Shown here piece after piece: positions 1-6,659 of a stretch of 12,560 bases of DNA. Both the position numbers and the translations under genes were made by a program. Below the pieces are notes generated by a model. The model was given only the letters and a program-made list of their open reading frames with translations. It was not told the DNA's origin and did not search any database. The DNA is taken from positions 1 to 12,560 of the forward strand of contig DATBDZ010000214.1 in assembly GCA_036276235.1 (NCBI GenBank), in the 5' to 3' direction. Position 1 is the stretch's first letter, and each line of letters begins with the position of its first letter. The DNA is from JANWHF01 sp036276235 (GTDB lineage: Bacteria; Planctomycetota; Phycisphaerae; Tepidisphaerales; Tepidisphaeraceae).

Positions 1-22
1 ATGCTTCGGAGTACCTCAGCAT
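1..22. repeat. Short imperfect palindrome at the left edge
   Basis: The first 22 bases pair ATGCT with AGCAT at the ends and GG with CC inside, around a four-base loop, with one internal mismatch bulge. It lies 29 bases past the stop of the ComEA-like gene, so it would form near that transcript's 3' end. No T-run follows on the minus strand within the window, so it is not shown to be an intrinsic terminator. From memory, similar GTCATGCTGAGG-type palindromes are dispersed in several bacterial phyla. That family link is not verified, and the element may be cut by the window edge. Confidence 0.4.
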
Positions 23-51
23 GACGTAATTCCGCGAATGGGGCATTCACA

Positions 52-453
52 TTATTTCGGCTGCTCCACGGGAAACGCCAGATACGGCTTGATATTCGCC
101 GCCGTGGCTTTGCCTATTCCTTTGACGTGCGTCAGATCATCCGGCGTCTTGAAGACAATCGCGCCGGGATGTTGCGCTTGCTGCTTGTCGCGGTAGGCGA
201 CGATTGCCTTGGCGCGGGTTTCACCCAAAGTGGGGATCGCGGCGAATTCTTCCCAGGTGGCGTTATTGGGATCAAGCTGAGTCGCCAAGTCGGCGGCGCG
301 CGGGCCGGGGCCGGTCTGCGGGTTGGGGATGTACTGCGGATTGCGAAGAATCTTGACGGCGAACGCTACGCAGAGAATCGCCAGCAGGAGGATCAGCGCG
401 CGGCGCTGGGGCGCGGTCCAGAGCAGATCACGGTTTTGCAAACTGGTTGACAC
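52..453 (-). CDS. ComEA-like helix-hairpin-helix protein, membrane-anchored
   Basis: A 133-residue protein with a short basic N-terminus, one hydrophobic segment at about residues 19-34 (membrane anchor or uncleaved signal), a proline-rich linker at 39-52 and a C-terminal tandem helix-hairpin-helix domain. The two hairpins are visible as IPTLGETRAKAI (73-84) and VKGIGKATAANI (110-121), preceded by an N-x-A-T-x-E-E-F start (64-70) typical of ComEA. Family members bind double-stranded DNA without sequence specificity. In competent bacteria ComEA sits outside the inner membrane and takes up DNA, and other HhH proteins of this size have unknown roles. The start is GTG, preceded by AGGGA at close spacing; I see no in-frame ATG nearby. 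It follows the GH10-like gene by 24 bases on the same strand, so the two are probably co-transcribed. No other competence gene is in view, so a DNA-uptake role is only inference. Confidence 0.85.
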   Translation of the reverse strand: MSTSLQNRDLLWTAPQRRALILLLAILCVAFAVKILRNPQYIPNPQTGPGPRAADLATQLDPNNATWEEFAAIPTLGETRAKAIVAYRDKQQAQHPGAIVFKTPDDLTHVKGIGKATAANIKPYLAFPVEQPK

Positions 454-477
454 ATGATCCCTACAGGTTCTGAATCC

Positions 478-1986
478 CTACCGTTTCTGGAACGGCTTGA
501 TCTTCTCGCGCAGTTGCACCAGGCGCTGGTGGGCGGCCTTGGGGTGGAGTACGTCATCCAGTAGTCCGCCGCCGGGGAGGGTGGGACGCAGATCGGCCAG
601 ATTCGCCCAGGCGATCGATTCGATATATGGCTTGCTCATCGCCATCGAGTAGACGGCTTCCATCCAATCTGCCTGTAGCTGCGGATCCCAGGGGCGCTGC
701 CAACGCCCGCCGCCGGCCGGGTCGAGGCGGCCGCGACCGTCGTCGCTTAAATCCGGGCCCGGCTGGCCGGGACTCCCAACGGCGGTGAGAAACAGCGGGC
801 GGCCCAGGCTCGCGAATCGATCGAGCATCGTGCTGATCTGAAACAGATCGCGCATGAACATCCCCGGCGCGGGCACGCCCATTTCAATTTCCAGCGCAAA
901 CGCCTCGAAGCTGATACCCGCTTGGGCGACCATCTCGGCGTACATCATCGGCGGCACGCTGGCGCGCCCGCGGGCATGATATTCGCCGAACGGGTGGGCG
1001 ATGGTGATCAGCGTGCGGGCGTTGGGGATGAGCGTTTTGACTTGTGAAACCAGAAGCCGCGTCAGCTCGATGATCTGCTCGAAGGTCATGACGAAGGCGC
1101 TGTTGGTCTGCAGGCCGCCGACGACGTTCCACGCCGCCACCGCGCGGCGATAGCGCTGCACGATTTTCTGAACGTAGTCGAACGCCATCTCGCGCAGCAT
1201 GTCAAAATCATTTTCCCAGATGACCATCCAATCGGGCACGCCCGCTTCATCGAGCCGCACCAGCGGCCCTGCGATCGTCGGCATCCGGCGCTTGCTCAGC
1301 ACCTCAACCCATTGATCCAGCGCATCCACATTGAATGTATTTTCCTGCGGCTGCACTTCCTTCCAGCTCATCGGCAGCACGCAGTAATCGAAATTCGTCG
1401 CCAGCGATTCCTTGTATTTTTCATTCTGAACCGCAGGATCGACGCGGCAGCCGAAGATGTGCCGCACAAAGCTGTTGGCGCTGCGCCGCCGGCTCAGGAG
1501 CAGATCGGTATGAAAACTGGTGAGCTCTTCGGAGAGATCCATCGCCATGACCAGCGCCTGGTCGGCGAGCTTGGCGGCCTCCCCGGGCTGATCGAGCTTC
1601 CCCAGCGCGTCTGCGAAAATGCCCTGCGCTTCGGAAAATCGCGCCGAAAGTTTTTCCGCCTTGGGAAAATCAAAGAGGCTCCAGTCCTCCTGCTTCTGCA
1701 TGATCTTCATCAGGCGCGAGCGGGCCAGTTCAACATTCAGGTTGTACGGCTTTTCCGACGGCATGACGCGCGTCGTCTCCAGAACGTACGCGCCGTAAGG
1801 CCCGCAATCCCAGAGCAGCGCGATGCCCGCCGCCATTTCGTCTTTGCGATTGACGACCAGAAGACCATCGCGGAAGTAAATATCGCCGGGAATGGGAACG
1901 CTTTCGGGCCCCATCGCGGTTGCCGCTAAAGGCTCAAACGTGTTGACGCGGGAGCCGTCGCGATAGATCTCGAACTTGATTGGCAT
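478..1986 (-). CDS. GH10-fold protein lacking both catalytic glutamates
   Basis: A 502-residue protein without a signal peptide, so probably cytoplasmic. Residues 1-170 are a region I do not recognise; residues about 175-498 follow the glycoside hydrolase family 10 (endo-xylanase) TIM barrel in order. MSWKEVQPQENTFN (206-219) matches the MKWxxxxPxxGxFNF strand, VPDWM (250-254) matches LPDWM, WNVVGG (286-291) matches WDVVNE, LDRFASLGRPLFLTAVG (388-404) matches the strand ending ITELD, and LPGGGLLDD (470-478) matches the C-terminal SWLPGGGLLD segment. In active GH10 enzymes the acid/base is the Glu of WDVVNE and the nucleophile the Glu of ITELD; here those positions are Gly291 and Ala402. The ENEMK and GHTLVWH substrate motifs are also altered. 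It is therefore likely non-hydrolytic, perhaps a carbohydrate-binding or scaffold protein. The ATG start has GGTGG 7 bases upstream. Confidence 0.85.
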   Translation of the reverse strand: MPIKFEIYRDGSRVNTFEPLAATAMGPESVPIPGDIYFRDGLLVVNRKDEMAAGIALLWDCGPYGAYVLETTRVMPSEKPYNLNVELARSRLMKIMQKQEDWSLFDFPKAEKLSARFSEAQGIFADALGKLDQPGEAAKLADQALVMAMDLSEELTSFHTDLLLSRRRSANSFVRHIFGCRVDPAVQNEKYKESLATNFDYCVLPMSWKEVQPQENTFNVDALDQWVEVLSKRRMPTIAGPLVRLDEAGVPDWMVIWENDFDMLREMAFDYVQKIVQRYRRAVAAWNVVGGLQTNSAFVMTFEQIIELTRLLVSQVKTLIPNARTLITIAHPFGEYHARGRASVPPMMYAEMVAQAGISFEAFALEIEMGVPAPGMFMRDLFQISTMLDRFASLGRPLFLTAVGSPGQPGPDLSDDGRGRLDPAGGGRWQRPWDPQLQADWMEAVYSMAMSKPYIESIAWANLADLRPTLPGGGLLDDVLHPKAAHQRLVQLREKIKPFQKR

Positions 1987-2098
1987 ACAAAAACCACCGG
2001 CCGGACGCGCCAGCCGGGAGCGTCCCTCAAATCAGGCACTGCCTGACGCGGGGCGAATCTTAGCAGGAGTGGCGAAGGTCTCAAATGGGGCAAGGCCG

Positions 2099-2126
2099 GT
2101 CATTTGTCAACGGTCATTAGTTATTT
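2099..2126. repeat. Degenerate heptamer array (GTCATTN type)
   Basis: Four consecutive 7-base units begin at 2099, 2106, 2113 and 2120: GTCATTT, GTCAACG, GTCATTA, GTTATTT. The array lies 10 bases past the stop codon of the SDR gene, in the 150-base gap before the GH10-like gene. It has the same core as the array at 3730-3772 but is more decayed. I see no inverted partner nearby. Confidence 0.6.
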
Positions 2127-2136
2127 GATTTGGGCC

Positions 2137-2904
2137 TCAGTACAAAGTGACCTGCTGCGTCAACCCGCCATCGACGTAATACGTGCTGCCTGTCACGTAT
2201 TCCGCTTCGTCGCTCGCGAGGAAGACGGCGACGCTCGCGACTTCTTCCGGCTTGCCGAAGCGGCCCCAGGGGATTTCGCTCAGGGCGTTTTTCTTTTGCT
2301 GTGGGTCGTCCAGCACCGCCTGATTAATCGGCGTGGCGATCGCGCCGGGGGCGATGTTGTTGCAGTTGATCTTGTAAGGCGCCAATTCCATCGCGAGATT
2401 GCGCATCATCATCCGGATCGCGCCTTTGCTGGCGCAATATGCTGTGTATTGCGGGAATGGGATGTCTTCATGGACGGAGGAGATGAACAGGAGTTTGCCG
2501 CCCATCCCTTGCTTGACCATCTGCCGCGCCGCGATCTGGCTCAGGAGAAATGCGCCGTATAAGTTGACGTTCAGCACCTTGTTCCACTCATCATCAGTCA
2601 CTTCCAAAAACGGCTTCTTGATCTCCATCCCCGCATTGGCGACGGCGATATCAACGCGGCCGAATTTGGCGATCACCTGATCGACCACCCTCTGCATATC
2701 CTCGCGGCTGCTGACATCGCCCACGGCGGCCATTCCCGCTGTCGGAAAGGCCGCCAGCATCGCGGCGGCTTCCTGCGCGTTGTTCCCCTTCTCGCGATAA
2801 TTCACCGCGACATGCGCCCCTTCCGCCGCGAAGCGCTGCGCGATCGCCTTGCCGATGCCGCTGGATGCGCCGGTTACGATCGCCACTTTGTCCTGTAAAC
2901 GCAT
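2137..2904 (-). CDS. Short-chain dehydrogenase, glucose 1-dehydrogenase type
   Basis: A 255-residue classical short-chain dehydrogenase/reductase of normal length. It has the dinucleotide-binding TGASSGIG at 11-18, NAG at 90-92 and the catalytic Ser143, Tyr156 and Lys160 (YxxxK), with the C-terminal VDGG at 244-247. The stretch FISSVHEDIP (140-149) is characteristic of the bacterial glucose 1-dehydrogenase subgroup, which oxidises beta-D-glucose with NAD(P)+ in the cytoplasm; sugar or polyol specificity cannot be fixed from sequence alone. Arg38 after the second strand (NYRE) suggests NADP can be used. The ATG start is supported by AGGAG five bases upstream. It stands alone, with repeat elements on both sides: the heptamer array downstream and the 168-nt inverted repeat upstream. 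Confidence 0.92.
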   Translation of the reverse strand: MRLQDKVAIVTGASSGIGKAIAQRFAAEGAHVAVNYREKGNNAQEAAAMLAAFPTAGMAAVGDVSSREDMQRVVDQVIAKFGRVDIAVANAGMEIKKPFLEVTDDEWNKVLNVNLYGAFLLSQIAARQMVKQGMGGKLLFISSVHEDIPFPQYTAYCASKGAIRMMMRNLAMELAPYKINCNNIAPGAIATPINQAVLDDPQQKKNALSEIPWGRFGKPEEVASVAVFLASDEAEYVTGSTYYVDGGLTQQVTLY

Positions 2905-2956
2905 GTGGGCTCCTGTCCTTTAGGTGTCGGGCGATATTAACCGATTGTCAGGTTCA

Positions 2957-3124
2957 GCGGAGCGGTGGAACTGAATCGCGCACCAAGGATTCGTGCTCTC
3001 GTTACACTCGTTCACGGCGTGGTGAACGGTTCCAGTTTTTTCGAGGATCGTTCGTGCGACAAGAACCGTTCGCCACGCCGTGTACGAGCCTAGGGCGAGG
3101 GCACGGATCCTCCGACCGCTCCGC
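2957..3124. repeat. 168-nt imperfect inverted repeat
   Basis: The arms at about 2957-3032 and 3063-3124 are complementary over most of their length around a 30-base spacer. Segment 3013-3032 pairs with 3063-3082 at 19 of 20 positions, 2986-3001 with 3096-3111 at 14 of 16, and the outer ten bases 2957-2966 with 3115-3124 perfectly. The left arm has about 20 unpaired bases near 2967-2985. A nested GTTCAC/GTGAAC hairpin sits at 3010-3027. The element begins 6 bases past the stop of the unassigned gene at 3131-3718 and ends 52 bases before the SDR start. It has no convincing coding content; it could be a MITE-like element, a structured RNA or a decayed insertion. Confidence 0.75.
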
Positions 3125-3130
3125 ATCCCA

Positions 3131-3718
3131 CTACGAAATGCTCTCCGTCACCATCCGACTCACATCATCAATGATGCGACCATCACCGCTCATCCACCAA
3201 ATCTGCTTGTGATGATGAATCGTGCAAGTCACGGGATATTCGGGCCAGGCGATCGCAAAATCGCTGCCGAAAAGGTTTTCGAGAAGCGTGCGCGTGAAAT
3301 GCGTGAAGGATTCGCGCTCGTCGAATGTGAATTCGATAGCCGCGGCATTCGTAAGGGGCGCAAGGTGCTTCGAATCAACCCCGATTTTCGCAAGCAAATC
3401 GGGCATCCAACTCTTACTGCCAAAATCCAGCTCGTAAGCCCAACTGCTCTTGGGCATGACCCAGGTAGGCCCGCCCAAAATCTCGCGCCAGGTTTTTGCG
3501 ACGAGCTCGGCCAGGTTCGCTTCATAAGGCACTGCGACCCGCCGCGCTTGCGCGAGAGCCTCGGGGCGGATCGTAGGATCATCCGGCCCGATCCACCCGG
3601 TGAAGCGCATCGAACCCGCATCCGCCGGTCCGAATGCGCCGCTGTTGTAATAGAGGCTGCGCATGCCTAATGCCGACATGCGCTGAAGAACCGTTGCGTA
3701 ATCGACAATCGTCGGCAC
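3131..3718 (-). CDS. Unassigned protein (195 residues)
   Basis: I cannot assign this 195-residue protein to a named family. No signal peptide or membrane helix is visible, so it is probably cytoplasmic. It has an aromatic N-terminal motif MRSLYYNSGAFGP (19-31), GWIGPDDPTIRP (41-52), a Trp-rich middle (WVMPKSSWAYELDFGSKSW) and a C-terminal CTIHHHKQIWW (about residues 165-175) whose three consecutive histidines could bind metal or phosphate. The wording of these motifs looks like a conserved protein rather than a chance frame. The start is GTG at 3718; an in-frame TGA lies 5 codons upstream, and no good ribosome site is visible, so a later ATG (residue 14 or 19) remains possible. It lies downstream of the secreted protein gene, with a heptamer array between them. 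Confidence 0.75.
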   Translation of the reverse strand: MPTIVDYATVLQRMSALGMRSLYYNSGAFGPADAGSMRFTGWIGPDDPTIRPEALAQARRVAVPYEANLAELVAKTWREILGGPTWVMPKSSWAYELDFGSKSWMPDLLAKIGVDSKHLAPLTNAAAIEFTFDERESFTHFTRTLLENLFGSDFAIAWPEYPVTCTIHHHKQIWWMSGDGRIIDDVSRMVTESIS

Positions 3719-3729
3719 TGCGGGGAATT

Positions 3730-3772
3730 GTCATTGGTCATTGGTCATTTGTCATTAGTCCCAGTGTCATTG
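3730..3772. repeat. Heptamer array (GTCATTN) overlapping a stop codon
   Basis: GTCATT occurs at 3730, 3737, 3744 and 3751 with exact period 7, the seventh base being G, G, T and A. After an 8-base interruption another copy occurs at 3766-3771, inside which lies the complement of the TGA stop (3767-3769) of the secreted-protein gene. The array thus starts at that gene's stop codon and fills almost all of the 48-base gap to the next gene. Confidence 0.85.
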
Positions 3773-4552
3773 CGCCGTCACCGCCACCAAAAACGGCGCG
3801 GCGTTGGTCATGGCCGACACCAAATCAATGCTCACAATTTCCAGATCAGGACGCGGATTGGTCCATTTCTTCTCGAACAGCAAATAGTCAACCGTGGGCT
3901 TATCCTTGTCCTTGCCTGTCCACAAAGCAATCGGCATGCTCGGCTGCGCCCCCGGCTTGGCCGGCGTTGCCGGGTTTTGGCGGAAGATCCAGTCGCGCAG
4001 ATCAATCCCGTAGCGGATCGGGATTTCCACTTTGTCGCCACTTATATAATGAATCACGTACGTGCCGATCTGGACCCCTTTGTCTTCTGACCAGTGGGTG
4101 GCTTGCAGAAAACTCAGCTTCTCGCACTTGAGCCTCACCCTGATCCCTTTCACTACTTCGGGGAACTCCTTGTTGCTAGTCACAAATTGCTGACCGGAAA
4201 CCTGGACGATGCCGCGAAGGTCGTAGTCGGTATTGCCGAGGCGTTGAACCCCTTTGGGGAGCGACGAGAGGGTGTAGCCAAAAGCCCCGGAGGCATCCTC
4301 GTTTAAGCCGAGCGTGTAGTAATTCGTCAGATCGATCAGCTTCGAATCGGCGCTCGGATCGCGATGCGGAACCCCTTCGACTTTGCCCGGCTCGCGGGCC
4401 ACGCCCGCCGGCACCGTTTGAGGCTGCGCCGGCGCGTCAGCCTGTCGAACGGCGGGCGTCGCTTCTTTCGCGGGAACATCCGCCGCCGCGAGATTTGTGG
4501 CGCTGAGACACAACGAGATTCCCAGTCCGGCGATCATCACCCGTTTCAGCAT
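3767..4552 (-). CDS. Secreted protein with a C-terminal beta-rich domain, function unknown
   Basis: A 261-residue protein with a clear Sec signal peptide (KR, then a hydrophobic stretch at about 5-22, probable cleavage after ANLAAA near residue 24), a low-complexity Ala/Pro/Gln linker at about 25-65, and one domain at about 70-261. The domain reads LIDLTNYYTLGLNEDASG, then VQRLGNTDYDLRGIVQVSG, IGTYVIHYISGDKVEIPIRYGIDLRDW and a final NPRPDLEIVSIDLVSAMTNAAPFLVAVT. From memory the same arrangement occurs as secreted or C-terminal domains in planctomycetes and verrucomicrobia, often beside FecR-like or kinase genes, and looks like a beta-sandwich of the carbohydrate-binding kind. No catalytic residues are evident. 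The ATG start gives the expected signal peptide; the ribosome site is weak (GGGACGAACG before the start). Confidence 0.85.
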   Translation of the reverse strand: MLKRVMIAGLGISLCLSATNLAAADVPAKEATPAVRQADAPAQPQTVPAGVAREPGKVEGVPHRDPSADSKLIDLTNYYTLGLNEDASGAFGYTLSSLPKGVQRLGNTDYDLRGIVQVSGQQFVTSNKEFPEVVKGIRVRLKCEKLSFLQATHWSEDKGVQIGTYVIHYISGDKVEIPIRYGIDLRDWIFRQNPATPAKPGAQPSMPIALWTGKDKDKPTVDYLLFEKKWTNPRPDLEIVSIDLVSAMTNAAPFLVAVTAQ

Positions 4553-4715
4553 CGTTCGTCCCGAAGAATTGTTTGCAACAGAGCATTCGATACTCGATCG
4601 ATCTTAAATCTTTTGCTCTCCAATTCCAGTGTCACTCGACTGCGTTGCGCGCGAACAGAGGTGGACCTCCGGTCCGACCGCTACGCGGAGATGGGACTTT
4701 GACAATCGAGAATGC
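4553..4715. other. Leader region of the secreted-protein gene, with a GC palindrome
   Basis: This gap lies between the start of the secreted-protein gene and the upstream terminator, and must hold that gene's promoter, but I see no convincing -35/-10 pair. It contains a perfect 5-base hairpin GGACC-TCC-GGTCC at 4663-4675 and, overlapping it, TCCGACCGCT (4673-4682). The same ten bases occur at 3111-3120 in the right arm of the 168-nt inverted repeat, each copy followed within 17 bases by a TCCCA or TGGGA end. It may be a second, divergent member of one dispersed repeat family. Confidence 0.3.
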
Positions 4716-4753
4716 AAAAAAAACCGGCCGCGGCGGTTACGCCCGCCACGGCC
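4716..4753 (-). terminator. Intrinsic terminator of the small basic-protein gene
   Basis: Read on the minus strand, an 11-bp stem (4743-4753 with 4726-4736, ten Watson-Crick pairs plus one G-U wobble) closes a 6-base loop and is followed after two bases by eight T residues (4723-4716). This is a textbook rho-independent terminator. It lies 41 bases beyond the stop of the 53-codon gene and is the only canonical one recognised in the window. Confidence 0.9.
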
Positions 4754-4794
4754 AGGTATCATCCATCAATCGTTGAACAGATCGAACCGTTAGA

Positions 4795-4956
4795 TCACCG
4801 CCGACGCGCGCGCTGCAGGCGGTCGCTGGCGCCGCCGAGCATGGCGAACATCGTCAAAAAGCTGTGCGAAGATTTCGACGCCTTGCGCGTGCCGCGCCGG
4901 CGCGGGACGGGCGAATGACGCACCTTCAATGTTCGACGAATCACTTTGCTTCTCAT
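4795..4956 (-). CDS. Small basic protein (53 residues), unassigned
   Basis: A 53-residue Arg/Lys/Ser-rich protein, MRSKVIRRTLKVRHSPVP at the start and RLQRARRR at the end, with 16 Arg or Lys before counting histidines. A short hydrophobic stretch FLTMFAMLGGA (33-43) could form one amphipathic helix. It is too short for usual gene-length cut-offs. Three features argue that it is real: AGGAGT at 4964-4969 sits 7 bases upstream of the ATG, the frame is open to a TGA, and the transcript ends in a strong intrinsic terminator. The composition suggests binding to nucleic acid or ribosomes, but no family is recognised. It has its own 3' end, and no gene lies close upstream on this strand, so it is probably monocistronic. 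The alternative is that the same transcript is a small RNA with incidental coding potential. Confidence 0.65.
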   Translation of the reverse strand: MRSKVIRRTLKVRHSPVPRRRGTRKASKSSHSFLTMFAMLGGASDRLQRARRR

Positions 4957-4963
4957 CGTGCCG

Positions 4964-4969
4964 ACTCCT
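4964..4969 (-). promoter_or_regulatory. Ribosome binding site of the small basic-protein gene
   Basis: AGGAGT on the minus strand, 7 bases before the ATG at 4956. It is among the best Shine-Dalgarno matches in the window and decides in favour of this short gene. Confidence 0.75.
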
Positions 4970-5050
4970 TTTCAGAACAGGGAGAGCGTACGTCAGGCCC
5001 GGGGCGCAGCGAAAGTTGTGAGAAGTTTCGCGACAGTCCGATAATGTGGT

Positions 5051-5150
5051 GTTTGTGGGTTGTAGGTTGTTGGTTGTGGGTTGTAATTCGCAGTCAGGCG
5101 TGAGCTTGCTCGACTAACCACCCACAACCAACTACCCACAACCTACATCC
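5051..5150. repeat. Paired inverted heptamer arrays (GGTTGTN)
   Basis: On the plus strand five heptamers run from 5051 to 5085: GTTTGTG, then GGTTGT four times with seventh base A, T, G, A. On the minus strand five heptamers run from 5150 down to 5116: GGATGTA, GGTTGTG, GGTAGTT, GGTTGTG, GGTGGTT. The arms face each other across a 30-base spacer and would fold into a long GU/AC-rich hairpin. The minus-strand array begins inside the last codons of the transglutaminase-like gene, whose Met-TAG end is part of the first heptamer. Confidence 0.85.
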
Positions 5151-6657
5151 ACTCAAACTTCACTGAATACTTCCAGTGCGTGAAGTAAAGATTCTTCCCG
5201 TCGATCTCGACCTCGCCGCGCTGGAAATCGAGCGGCTCGCTGCGGAAGGATTGTTTTGCCGGCTGCAAGGGCGAGCCGTAATCTCGGTTGACAATCAATC
5301 GATATGAGTCCTGATGGCCGAAATAGAATTCGCGCACTTCCGGATCGTCGCTCTTGCGGCGGCCGTAGGACGCATCGACCGGCAGCCAACCCCATGGCTC
5401 AACGTATATCTCCGCCCAGTCGTGCATATTCCAATCGAGCGGCTTGGTTTCCCACCCGCTTTGCCAGCGCGCCGGTACGCCGGCGCAGCGGCACATCGCG
5501 ATGAAGAGCATCGTCTGCACGCCGCAATCTCCACGGCGGCTCGCTAATGCCTTTCCGCTGAGGCTGCGGATCGTGCTGTATTCCACCTCGGCGTTGTAGG
5601 CGATGTTGGCATCAACCCAGCTGAAGATCCGCCGCGCTTTAATGAGTGGATTGGTTTCCGCGCCAACAACTTCCGCGACGGTCTTTTGAAGCTCGGGCGT
5701 GAAGAGGATATGAGGCGGCCGCTGATTCAGATTTCCGCCGCGCCAGTCTGCGGGCAGTGGCCGCGCCAGCGCATCATCCAGCAGCGGGTACCAGGCGGAC
5801 GACGTGTATTCAAACACCTCATCGAAAACGAGCGGCTTGCTCGCGTCTTCAACTTTTTGCTCGAAATAAACCGTCCGTTGCGGCGCGCCTTCGATCGGAT
5901 ATTCCCCCGAAGCCGATGGCGCGACAAACGCGCCGGCCGGCGAAGTCGAAATCAGCTTCACATCCCCCTGCTGTCGATACTCCTGCGGAAATGGAAGCCA
6001 CGCGCGAACCGTCGCGCCAGCGATGAAGCCCGGCGCGCCGGGTGGAACGGTGATCGTGAAATGCACCCGATGCCGCACCGGCAACACCTGCCGCCGGCCG
6101 GTCCGCTTGGCCTCGGCGATCACTTGCGCCAGATGATCTTCCAGCCTCCATTTTTCGCCAGCAACCGCTGGCGGGAGCTTTCGCCGAGCGATCGCATCGG
6201 GATAAAACCGAAAGATATTCGAAGGCTCGCGATTGAAGTAAAAAAGCTTGCCATCCAACACGCGGCTCTGCGCCTCCCCCGCCGCCGTCCAGCGCGACAG
6301 ATCATCGGCGGTGATGTCGGGGATCGACCCGCGCAGTCGGTTCAGCAATCCCTCCGCGCCGAGATTAAATTCGGCGCGGATGCGCACGATAATTTCCATC
6401 GCCTCCTGCCGCGCCGGCCCGGCACCGGGCTGTTTAAGCATCGCCTCCGCCTCGGCGAGTTTCCCCTGCTCGATCAACATGCAAGCCCGCACCACAACCG
6501 GATCATCCGAAGTAAACGCCAGCGAAGCCCCGCTCGGCTCCGGAGGATGCGGGAGATCAGCTGCTTTGAGGGTGGGATCAGAAAGCATAATGAACAATGC
6601 CGCGGCCAGAAGATGAATGCCAGAGCGCACGTGCATGCGAGTAAATCCGAGAGTCAT
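5143..6657 (-). CDS. Secreted transglutaminase-like (papain-fold) protein
   Basis: A 504-residue protein from the ATG at 6657. It has an N-terminal signal peptide (hydrophobic core at about residues 14-25, cleavage likely near LKA-AD), an alpha-helical region to about 180 that could be repeat-like (EQGKLAEAEAML), a beta-rich middle, and a transglutaminase-like domain at about 330-440. The catalytic triad is intact: Cys378 in RRGDCG, His412 in MHDWAEIYV and Asp428 in LPVDASYG. Bacterial relatives act mostly as proteases, amidases or protein cross-linkers outside the cytoplasm, and the substrate cannot be told here. An in-frame TTG lies two codons upstream (6663), but the ATG is preferred; a later ATG at 6636 also fits a signal peptide. 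The upstream membrane-protein gene ends 2 bases before this start, which suggests translational coupling and a shared job at the membrane. Confidence 0.9.
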   Translation of the reverse strand: MTLGFTRMHVRSGIHLLAAALFIMLSDPTLKAADLPHPPEPSGASLAFTSDDPVVVRACMLIEQGKLAEAEAMLKQPGAGPARQEAMEIIVRIRAEFNLGAEGLLNRLRGSIPDITADDLSRWTAAGEAQSRVLDGKLFYFNREPSNIFRFYPDAIARRKLPPAVAGEKWRLEDHLAQVIAEAKRTGRRQVLPVRHRVHFTITVPPGAPGFIAGATVRAWLPFPQEYRQQGDVKLISTSPAGAFVAPSASGEYPIEGAPQRTVYFEQKVEDASKPLVFDEVFEYTSSAWYPLLDDALARPLPADWRGGNLNQRPPHILFTPELQKTVAEVVGAETNPLIKARRIFSWVDANIAYNAEVEYSTIRSLSGKALASRRGDCGVQTMLFIAMCRCAGVPARWQSGWETKPLDWNMHDWAEIYVEPWGWLPVDASYGRRKSDDPEVREFYFGHQDSYRLIVNRDYGSPLQPAKQSFRSEPLDFQRGEVEIDGKNLYFTHWKYSVKFEWM

Positions 6658-6659
6658 TG

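Noticed and set aside
2957..3126. Coding frame of 68 codons across the inverted repeat
   Set aside because: No ribosome site, no family resemblance, and it is made of the two repeat arms.
4699..4704. TTGACA as a plus-strand -35 element
   Set aside because: No -10 box at a proper distance and no plus-strand gene follows; the sequence lies next to a minus-strand terminator.
5051..5150. Rho-independent terminator
   Set aside because: The inverted arms could fold, but they are GU/AC-rich and not followed by a T-run on the minus strand; kept as a repeat only.
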